Positions 45,391-52,623 of a stretch of DNA of 64,000 nt are shown here, one piece after another. Source of the stretch: Niastella vici (lineage in GTDB: Bacteria > Bacteroidota > Bacteroidia > Chitinophagales > Chitinophagaceae). A program made the translations under genes and the position numbers. Location: positions 1 to 64,000 of the forward strand of contig NZ_LVYD01000075.1 of assembly GCF_002077945.1 (NCBI RefSeq). Reading direction: 5' to 3'. Position 1 is the stretch's first letter. Every line of letters starts with the position of its first letter. The notes beneath the pieces are model-generated. The model saw only the letters and a list, made by a program, of their open reading frames with translations. It was not told where the DNA came from and made no database searches.

Positions 45391-46445
45391 AGAAAGTCCG
45401 GATCATATCATGCATGTTGTTGCTGCTGCTGGCGGCGCTTGCCTGGGTCGAAGGCTACAAACCACCCACGCCGTTGAAATTTATTGTGCCCCGCAACTGG
45501 CCAAAACCCAAATACGATTTCGCGAAGAACCCGCTTACGCAGGAAGGCTTTTTGCTGGGCCGGAAATTATTTTATGATCTTCGGCTGAGTGTCGATTCAA
45601 CCGTTTCCTGCGGCAGCTGTCACCAGCAATTCGCAGCCTTTTCAACCTACGAGCATAATCTCAGTCATGGCGTCAACAGTTCCCTTACCACCCGCAATGC
45701 ACCGGCCTTACAAAACCTGGCCTGGCAAAGCAATTTTATGTGGGATGGCGGCATTCCACATCTCGATCTGCAACCATTGATGCCGCTTACGGCAGCCAAT
45801 GAAATGGGGGAAACGCTGGGCGGCGTCATTCGCAAGCTGCAACAGGATGCCAGCTATCCTAAACTGTTTACCGCCGCATTTGGGAGCCCGCTCATCAATA
45901 CGCAACGCATGACCAAAGCCCTGAGCCAGTACATGCTGATGCTGGTGAGCAGCAACAGTAAATACGACCGGGTGATGCGCGGGGAAGATTCATTCGCCTT
46001 GCCTGAGCAACTGGGGTACAACATCTTTAAGCAGAAATGCAGTACCTGTCACAAAGAGCCGTTTTTTACGGATGGGTCGTACCGCAATACCGGCTTGCCG
46101 GTCGATAATACCCTCAATGATTATGGCCGTATGAATAGTACAGGAGACCACAAAGATTCGCTGAAGTTTAAAGTGCCTTCATTGCGTAATGTGGCCGTCA
46201 CCTTTCCGTATGGACACGATGGGCGGTTTTTCTCCCTCATGAATGTGTTTGACCATTATCGCCGCGATATGGTGGTTGCTGCAACCACCGATACGTTGCT
46301 GCTGCGCCGGATGCCTCTGTCGAATTACGAGATAGGGCAATTGACCGCCTTTCTGAATACATTGACTGATACCATTTTTTTAAAGAACTCCATGCTGGCG
46401 CCGGAAGGAAAGCTGGAATCGGTTCCTTTTCAGCACCTGCATTGA
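45387..46445 (+). CDS. MauG/MbnH-like diheme cytochrome c peroxidase family protein
   Basis: A 352-residue exported diheme enzyme with an N-terminal hydrophobic signal (1-23). Haem c sites are CGSCH at 75-79 and CSTCH at 219-223. RNAPALQNLAWQSNFMWDGG and KVPSLRNVAVTFPYGHDGRF are typical of the bacterial CcP/MauG family, including residues near the distal and calcium sites. Its ATG overlaps the stop of the MbnP-like gene (ATGA), so the two are translationally coupled, as mbnP and mbnH are. Expected role: oxidative modification of the MbnP-like partner in the periplasm; by family alone it could also be a cytochrome c peroxidase. Confidence 0.88.
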   Translation: MKKVRIISCMLLLLLAALAWVEGYKPPTPLKFIVPRNWPKPKYDFAKNPLTQEGFLLGRKLFYDLRLSVDSTVSCGSCHQQFAAFSTYEHNLSHGVNSSLTTRNAPALQNLAWQSNFMWDGGIPHLDLQPLMPLTAANEMGETLGGVIRKLQQDASYPKLFTAAFGSPLINTQRMTKALSQYMLMLVSSNSKYDRVMRGEDSFALPEQLGYNIFKQKCSTCHKEPFFTDGSYRNTGLPVDNTLNDYGRMNSTGDHKDSLKFKVPSLRNVAVTFPYGHDGRFFSLMNVFDHYRRDMVVAATTDTLLLRRMPLSNYEIGQLTAFLNTLTDTIFLKNSMLAPEGKLESVPFQHLH

Positions 46446-46630
46446 GCATGATACGCCTATTTGACGGGAAGTGTTTGGTACGGCGGGCGTAGAATGGGCG
46501 GGAATCGACCAATAGGGACAATGTATCGATGAACCGGCAAACTATATATTTGCCCTTTTGCCCGGCATATAGTTGAGGTTGGAAGCAGAAGGGGGATGAA
46601 ACTTGATTTTTTGCGTAAAAAATTGTTTGT

Positions 46631-47599
46631 TTATTTCTTAAACGTCACATACACTGTATCGCCTTTGCTAACAGAATTTCCTTCGGTTCTCACCGTAACC
46701 ATTTTATCTTCCAGCGCTACCTCTATTTCATAACTGCTACCCAGATATGCTATCTCTGTTACCTTTCCTGTAACGGATGTCTTGCTTTTCCGGGCTGTTA
46801 AAGCAAAGGCTTCAGGTCTGAGGAATAGTTGCTTACCGTTTCCATACCCTGAAGGTATTTCACCAAACTGCGCCGCTTCTTTCTTGGTTAGGGCGTTGTA
46901 TTTGCCGAATAACCCCGCCGCATATTCGTTAACCGGTTGCCGGTAGATCTTTTCAGGCGTGGCCTGTTGAATTATTTGTCCGCTCTTCATTACAATTATT
47001 TCATCGGCCCAGCTGAGGGCATCGGCCGGGTCGTGTGACACCAGCAAACAGGTAATACCCAGTTTTTCGCCCATGGCTTTTATAACTGCGCGCAGGGTAT
47101 TCCGGTGCAGAATATCGAGGTTCGAGAAAGGTTCGTCCAGTAAAAAAAGTTTGGGTGCGCCTATCAGCAACCGCGCCATGGCGATGCGTTGTTTTTCACC
47201 ACCCGAAACCTGGTCGGTCTTACGTTTCAGTAAATGTTTTATGTGGCAGATCTCGTACAGAGTTTGTGCTTCACTTTCAGGCAGGGTATTGGCATATTCC
47301 AGGATCTCTTCTACCCGGTAATTATTGCGCAGCTCGAAGTGTTGCGACAAATACGCCATTTGGGGATGGCCGGGGATCAATCGCTCATTGGGGCCTTCCA
47401 CGTGTTTACCTTCAAACAAAACGTCGCCGCCATCGTGTTGAACCAATCCGCCAATAATTTTAAGCAGCGTGCTTTTGCCCGAGCCCGATTCACCCACGAT
47501 GGCCAGCTTTTGAAACTTCTTTTGCGTGAACGATATTTCCTGTAAAACAGTTTGGGTACCCTGCTGTTTACTGACCGCTGAAACCTTTAATAACGCCAT
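46631..47599 (-). CDS. ABC transporter ATP-binding protein with TOBE domain
   Basis: A 322-residue ATPase. Walker A GESGSGKST (36-44), signature VSGGE (131-135), Walker B LFLLDE (151-156) and H-loop His189 are intact. The C-terminal ~80 residues (LFLRPEAFALTARKSKTSVT to GDTVYVTFKK) are a TOBE-type domain, as in iron(III)-, spermidine- or molybdate-type importers. No permease or binding-protein gene is adjacent: upstream is open spacer and the cyclase gene, downstream a convergent cytochrome gene. Its membrane partner must be encoded elsewhere; the substrate cannot be assigned. Confidence 0.9.
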   Translation of the reverse strand: MALLKVSAVSKQQGTQTVLQEISFTQKKFQKLAIVGESGSGKSTLLKIIGGLVQHDGGDVLFEGKHVEGPNERLIPGHPQMAYLSQHFELRNNYRVEEILEYANTLPESEAQTLYEICHIKHLLKRKTDQVSGGEKQRIAMARLLIGAPKLFLLDEPFSNLDILHRNTLRAVIKAMGEKLGITCLLVSHDPADALSWADEIIVMKSGQIIQQATPEKIYRQPVNEYAAGLFGKYNALTKKEAAQFGEIPSGYGNGKQLFLRPEAFALTARKSKTSVTGKVTEIAYLGSSYEIEVALEDKMVTVRTEGNSVSKGDTVYVTFKK

Positions 47600-47734
47600 A
47601 ATGGGCCCAAAAGTAAATCAATGGGGGGGAATGGGCAAGGGAAAGTCGTCTATGGTGAATGCCCGGCCCGGTGATCCGTTCGAACGGGGCAATTGTGAAT
47701 GGCAGAGAAAAATGAACTGCAAACTTTAAACTGT

Positions 47735-49654
47735 CTAAATTCCCATCCGCGTCTTCAACGCCTCAAACCTCGGGTCTTGTTTTATTTTTTTGTACGGGGG
47801 ATATTCCATAAAGCAGGCAACGGGGCCCATTCTTTTATCAACGCATTGATTCAGGTAATAGAACGTTTTATCGAGGTCCTCAATGCCCAGCCACACAGCT
47901 GCCAGGTCGCCATCGATGACCACATCGGGTTCTTCCTGCTGGCGTTGTTCCAGCCGGTGAATGCAATCCATGGCTTTATCGATCATACCCAGCCGGCCAT
48001 AAGCGTGGCCTAAGCCCATCAAACCTTTCAATGGGTGATTGGTGAGCCGTTGCACTTCTTCAAACAGCGTCAGCGCCGATTGCCAGTCGCCTTTCATACC
48101 CGTGGCCCAGGCCTTCAGTTCAATACCACTCCGCATCTCCGGATTCATCTCCAGCAGCTTTTCTGCCTGGCGAATGGCATCATCGAACCGTTCTGAAAAA
48201 ACATACATCATGCCCAGCGATTTGATGATGGTGGTAGAAAGCGGGTCTATTTGCTCCGCATCTTCCAGCGTTTTCACCGCTTGCGCTTTCTGATTGGTGG
48301 CGATATAATAAAAACCAAGCAGGTCATACCCTTCGGCACTGGTTGGGTTCAGTTGAATGGCTTTTTGCAGCATATCGTGCGCTTCCTGCCATTTCCAGTC
48401 ATATAATATGCAGGGCATTGCCTTGGCAATAAGCGCTTCTGAAACCGTGTTGTCGAGCTCCAGGGCTTTATCAGCGTACTGGTGCGCGATCTCAAACGCC
48501 GTGTGGGGTATCATTTGCCCCATGGATCCAAGATAGGAGTATACCATGGCCACCATGGCGTAAGCCTGTGCATAGCCGGGTTCAAGGGAAATGGCCTCTT
48601 TGAAGCATTCGATGGCTTTACGCAGATCGGCCGGTGTTAATTTATTCCTGAAATGCAAGCCCTTCAGATAATGGGTATAGGCCGTAATATTTTTTACGCT
48701 TGATTTTATGGCTGGAACCGTTTTTTGCGGCGCAGAAAGGTTCTCTTTTAATTTATTGGCGATGATGCCACTGATCTCATCCTGTACTTCAAAAATATCA
48801 TCGAGCTTGCGATCGTAGGTCTCGCTCCAGATATGAAAGCCATCGGCGGCATTGATGAGCTGGGCGGTGATGCGAACGCGGTTGCCCGCCTTGCGTACGC
48901 TGCCTTCCAGGATTTTGTCAACGTTCAATTGAATGGCAATGTCGCGAATGTCGTCGTTCTTTCCTTTAAAGGCAAAGGCCGAAGTGCGCGAAGTTACCTG
49001 CAGCCCATCTACGCGGGTGAGTGTATTCAGCAGCTCTTCGGTAATGCCATCGCTGAAATATTCATTCTCAGGATCGGCGCTCATATTCACAAATGGCAGC
49101 ACGGCCAGGCGGTTTACCGGCGCTGCGGTTTTGCCCCGCACTTCATGACGGCCGGGCACCACAATACCGTTGTTGGCAATGGCAAACACCCTGATGGGTT
49201 GTTTAATGTTTTTTAGCTCGAAATAACCCATTTCGCGGGTTTGAATATGTTGCTGGTTGCGGATCTCGTCGTATACTTTTTCAGAAACAAAAACGCCGCC
49301 CGGCACAGCCAGCGATTCAATACGTGAAGCCAAATTGACCCCATCGCCGTAAATAGATGCTTCTTCGATGGTTACATCACCGGTGTGGATGCCGATGCGC
49401 AGATCGACCCGGGGGTGTTGCAATAATTGTTGCTGAATTTCTATAGCAGCGTGAACGCTATCGATTGCGCTGTTGAAAATGCTCAACGACCCGTCGCCAT
49501 AATATTGCAAAATTTTACCATGGAACCGGGCGATTGTTTCTTCCAGCACATCTTTGAGCCGCTGGCGCTTGGTACGGGCCAGTTGCTCATTTTCCTGCAT
49601 CAGGGCGGTATACCCCGTCATATCGGCAAATAAAATAGCTGCAAGTTGTCGCAT
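47735..49654 (-). CDS. class III cyclase-homology domain protein with TPR repeats
   Basis: A 639-residue soluble protein. Residues 1-160 are a class III adenylate/guanylate cyclase domain with both metal-binding aspartates, Asp11 (LFADMTGYT) and Asp54 (YYGDGSLSIF), followed by RIGIHTGDV and the GDGVNLASRIESLA block. Residues about 180-300 are a TolB-like region (LAVLPFVNMSADPENEYFSD). The C-terminal half is TPR repeats (ECFKEAISLEPGYAQAYAMV is one). Such proteins are common in Bacteroidota; cyclase activity is plausible but substrate specificity is not readable. It is not in an operon with a recognised effector. Confidence 0.88.
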   Translation of the reverse strand: MRQLAAILFADMTGYTALMQENEQLARTKRQRLKDVLEETIARFHGKILQYYGDGSLSIFNSAIDSVHAAIEIQQQLLQHPRVDLRIGIHTGDVTIEEASIYGDGVNLASRIESLAVPGGVFVSEKVYDEIRNQQHIQTREMGYFELKNIKQPIRVFAIANNGIVVPGRHEVRGKTAAPVNRLAVLPFVNMSADPENEYFSDGITEELLNTLTRVDGLQVTSRTSAFAFKGKNDDIRDIAIQLNVDKILEGSVRKAGNRVRITAQLINAADGFHIWSETYDRKLDDIFEVQDEISGIIANKLKENLSAPQKTVPAIKSSVKNITAYTHYLKGLHFRNKLTPADLRKAIECFKEAISLEPGYAQAYAMVAMVYSYLGSMGQMIPHTAFEIAHQYADKALELDNTVSEALIAKAMPCILYDWKWQEAHDMLQKAIQLNPTSAEGYDLLGFYYIATNQKAQAVKTLEDAEQIDPLSTTIIKSLGMMYVFSERFDDAIRQAEKLLEMNPEMRSGIELKAWATGMKGDWQSALTLFEEVQRLTNHPLKGLMGLGHAYGRLGMIDKAMDCIHRLEQRQQEEPDVVIDGDLAAVWLGIEDLDKTFYYLNQCVDKRMGPVACFMEYPPYKKIKQDPRFEALKTRMGI

Positions 49655-49678
49655 AACACCTGCAATTTAAGTAATTCT

Positions 49679-49782
49679 GGTTACCGGTTACCAGATGCCA
49701 GTTACCAGGGCTTAAATTAATGGCAGGCTGATTATAGGCAGGCGTTTCGCAATAAGAGCCTGGCAACCTGAAACTGGTAACT
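49679..49782. repeat. word-like intergenic hairpin repeat
   Basis: Left arm GGTTACCGGTTACCAGATGC then CAGTTACCAGGG, loop with CTTAAATTAATGGCAGGC, right arm CCTGGCAACCTGAAACTGGT. Left arm and loop are near-identical to the nuoM copy at 40340. It lies upstream of the minus-strand cyclase gene start. Confidence 0.72.
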
Positions 49783-49852
49783 AACCCATTCACCATTCAC
49801 GACTTACTACTCGATATTTATTCACATAATCATCACTGGTATAGTTCTTGGA

Positions 49853-50053
49853 ATGATGGGGCAATTGTTAAATAAACCATCAGCAATGATCAGGGATATG
49901 TTCGGCAATAACACAGATAAGCAACCGATTAATGAGCGAACATTGACGCGGGTTGTCTCTTTAATTGTAATAGCCTGCGTGTTGTTGCTTTTAACGATTG
50001 GTTTTATCTGTATTTCATTAGCAGGCTGGAATATCAGTCTGTTCGCACATTGA
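49853..50053 (+). CDS. small single-pass membrane protein
   Basis: A 66-residue open frame with one strong hydrophobic helix (about 34-57, VVSLIVIACVLLLLTIGFIC) after a polar N-terminus (MFGNNTDKQPINERT). ATGs at 49853, 49856 and 49886 are possible. No family recognised and no partner adjacent. The clean membrane helix supports coding, but the frame is short. Confidence 0.4.
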   Translation: MMGQLLNKPSAMIRDMFGNNTDKQPINERTLTRVVSLIVIACVLLLLTIGFICISLAGWNISLFAH

Positions 50054-50141
50054 TCAAATAAAAATATTAATAACCAGAGGGCGTTAGGGTTTTATGCAAC
50101 CCTGCCATTACAACCTGTATCCTTTATTACATAAAATAGCC

Positions 50142-50180
50142 ATGAATGCATTGAAGTCGCGGTTTAACCGGGACGGCTAA
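50142..50180 (+). other. 12-codon open frame before a terminator
   Basis: ATG to TAA encoding MNALKSRFNRDG, ending five bases before a strong terminator hairpin. The order (very short frame, then terminator) resembles a leader peptide with attenuator or simply the end of a small RNA. Nothing else in 50054-50460 looks coding. Confidence 0.2.
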
Positions 50181-50187
50181 ACGGGAA

Positions 50188-50226
50188 GCCCCGTCACGGC
50201 GTAGCCGGCGACGGGGCCTTTTATTT
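50188..50226 (+). terminator. strong GC-rich terminator
   Basis: GCCCCGTC (50188-50195) pairs with GACGGGGC (50210-50217), with an inner CGGC/GCCG stem and loop GTA; CTTTTATTTTTT follows. It ends transcription from the small gene or short frame upstream and isolates the operon downstream. Confidence 0.8.
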
Positions 50227-50467
50227 TTTCTGGTTGCAGGCGGCAGGTTTTACATTGTGCCTTGCCGCCGGCGGTTGGTTTTATAGTATGTCTTAAGTTT
50301 TTGTTTTACACGTTTATCGGCAAAAACTGCACGATTATTCCTCAAAACTACACGTCTATTTATTTATTAGGCGATTGTAAAGGTTGGTGATTATCTTTAT
50401 CTCAGGATGAATGTTAATTACCTGTGTGCAATTGTGTCTAACTTGGTAACTAAAAACTAACAGGGAA

Positions 50468-50500
50468 TTTGTTCATCAAAGATTTGGGATAGTATATTTG
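50468..50500 (+). promoter_or_regulatory. Bacteroidota promoter of the fibre/Rhs-like operon
   Basis: TTTG at 50468-50471, a 21-base spacer, then TATATTTG at 50493-50500, matching the -33 TTTG and -7 TAnnTTTG consensus for the primary sigma factor. The transcript would start near 50507, leaving a leader of about 235 bases before the first ATG at 50743. The stretch 50501-50742 has no other gene. Confidence 0.6.
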
Positions 50501-50742
50501 CATCATATAGCACCTCTCCGATAGCAACGACACGATTGAAATTTTTGAAACCCAACCAAAACCCTGTTTATGATTTGTAACATGGAAACGTAATCTATTA
50601 CCCCTTTTTCCCGGTCAATCTAATTACCATTATTATTTATTGAAGCAATCTGCTGTGCTGACTTAGCATCATCGCTATTTGGCTATTTATTGCTTTGCCC
50701 TCTTATTTGGGGGAATTAATTAATTGTAAAACATATTGTTTT

Positions 50743-52554
50743 ATGAATAGGTTCCTTTTTTTGCTTGTACTTATCGGTACAGGCCAGTCAATCTCTGCCC
50801 AATACGTATATACCATCAAGGCCGATAGTGTGAAGATCACTAATAATTGTGATACTGCTGAATTGATTATAGAGAATCATACACAGGACGTTTGTGGTTT
50901 TTTATTTAACAAAGGGAAAGGGCGCACGGAGTTTAGACGTGCTGCAGTGAAAATAAATGATACTACCTATTTAGTAGGTTGTGATACAATCAAGGCGCTG
51001 CCACCCGGAGTGGCCTGGTTAACCAATGGGAACTCCAATATAAATGACGGCGTAAATTTCCTTGGTACAACAAATGGAGCAAGCCTTGTTTTTAAAACAA
51101 ATAATACAGAGCGGGCAAGAGTGTTAGGTAGTACAGGAAATTTTTTAATTGGCGATGTAAATGATAATGGCGCAAAATTGCAGGTAACCGGAAGGGAAAC
51201 AATTTATGGCACTCAGGACGTTACCCAGCTTGCCATTAAATTGCCTGCATCCCCGGCTATTACCACTCCTATTGTTCAGGTCCAGGACAATACAGGTGCT
51301 TCTTTAATGGATGTACGGGTTGATACAACCAGTATATTTTTCGGTAAAGGCGCCGGAGCCAATAGTACGAGCCCTTCAAATGCCAACATTGCCATAGGAA
51401 AAGAAGCATTGGCAAATAATACAACTGGCGCATACAATTTCGCAGCTGGAATAAGAACCCTTTACTCAAATACAACCGGCAGTTATAACATGGCCGTGGG
51501 CGGTGGCGGTCCTGCGATGTTATCCAATACAACAGGTATTGGGAATATAGCATTAGGAACAGATGCATTAGCCATGAATACTATTGGAAATAGAAACGTC
51601 GGCATTGGCGTTAATCCTTTAAAATTTAATGTTACTGGCAATTATAATGTTGCTATTGGGGATAATCCTATGCTATATAACACAACCGGAAATTATAATG
51701 TTGCTATTGGCGCTTCTGCATTGGCGTCCCGTATAAGTAAAACAAGTAGCAGTCAGAACGTTGCGATTGGTTATGGTTGTGCGAATAACCGGACATTCGG
51801 TGTTAATAATATTTTTATGGGATTTTTTGCAAATCTTGATGCCCCCGCTGGTGATAACAATATCGGAATTGGAGCTAATTCGAATATTTACGGAGGTTCA
51901 AATAATATTTTGTTGGGCACTGGTTCGTATACTTCTAACACATCCAATGCTACGGTTATCGGGCAGGGAATAACTTGTGATCTTAGCAACCTGGTTATTT
52001 TAGGAAGAGCCGACCAAAATACAGTTGTTGGCGTTACCAATTCATCTACAGATAATGGCGCCCGGTTGCAGGTGAACGGCTCACAAACAACTGCTGGTAA
52101 TTTGGGGGTTGGCGGTATTACTGCTATGTCGGCTAAAATGCACATTGCTGCCAGTGATGGAAGCGCCGGATCAGCCCCGGTTAAATTAACTGCCGGTGCA
52201 GTACTGGCCACACCCGAAGATGGCACTGTTGAATATGATGGCAGCGAACTATACCTCACTACAGGTTCAAGCCGGTATGCATTGTCAAAAACATTGAAAG
52301 GACAGATCACTACCGATTTCGGCGGAATATCATTAAGCGCCTTTAGTGCTGTAACCGTCACTTTAACGGTTACAGGAGTTCAGTCAGGTGATGTAGTAAA
52401 CGTAAGCGCAAATTCAGGATCAGTAAACCCCCCTTCTATAGTTATTACAGGATATGCGGCAACAGCCAACACGGTAACCTTGCGGGCATACAATGCCAGC
52501 AATAGCGCCGTAACAATTGCATCTGATACTTATAAAGTGCGGGTGATTAAATAA
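50743..52554 (+). CDS. secreted repetitive fibre-like protein (YadA-head-type repeats)
   Basis: A 603-residue exported protein (ATG at 50743, signal to SISAQ, about residue 20). Residues about 200-420 contain ~14-22-residue repeats of the NTTGNYNVAIG type (NTTGAYNFAAGIRTL, NVTGNYNVAIGDNPML, NTTGNYNVAIGASAL), resembling the left-handed beta-roll of trimeric autotransporter heads and tail-fibre proteins. The C-terminal part (DGTVEYDGSELYLTTGSSRY) is a domain seen after such repeats in Bacteroidota. The frame is open back to a TTG at 50695, but the ATG gives the signal peptide. It heads a likely operon with an outer-membrane protein and the giant Rhs-like gene. Confidence 0.8.
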   Translation: MNRFLFLLVLIGTGQSISAQYVYTIKADSVKITNNCDTAELIIENHTQDVCGFLFNKGKGRTEFRRAAVKINDTTYLVGCDTIKALPPGVAWLTNGNSNINDGVNFLGTTNGASLVFKTNNTERARVLGSTGNFLIGDVNDNGAKLQVTGRETIYGTQDVTQLAIKLPASPAITTPIVQVQDNTGASLMDVRVDTTSIFFGKGAGANSTSPSNANIAIGKEALANNTTGAYNFAAGIRTLYSNTTGSYNMAVGGGGPAMLSNTTGIGNIALGTDALAMNTIGNRNVGIGVNPLKFNVTGNYNVAIGDNPMLYNTTGNYNVAIGASALASRISKTSSSQNVAIGYGCANNRTFGVNNIFMGFFANLDAPAGDNNIGIGANSNIYGGSNNILLGTGSYTSNTSNATVIGQGITCDLSNLVILGRADQNTVVGVTNSSTDNGARLQVNGSQTTAGNLGVGGITAMSAKMHIAASDGSAGSAPVKLTAGAVLATPEDGTVEYDGSELYLTTGSSRYALSKTLKGQITTDFGGISLSAFSAVTVTLTVTGVQSGDVVNVSANSGSVNPPSIVITGYAATANTVTLRAYNASNSAVTIASDTYKVRVIK

Positions 52555-52623
52555 GTGATGCCTTTTTGCTGACGGCAACAATGACATATTGTATTACATC
52601 GTAAAACTAAATAAACTTTTCGT

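Noticed and set aside
46545-46552. TATATTTG, a perfect -7 promoter element on the plus strand
   Set aside because: No -33 box at a proper distance and no plus-strand gene follows; the next gene is on the minus strand.
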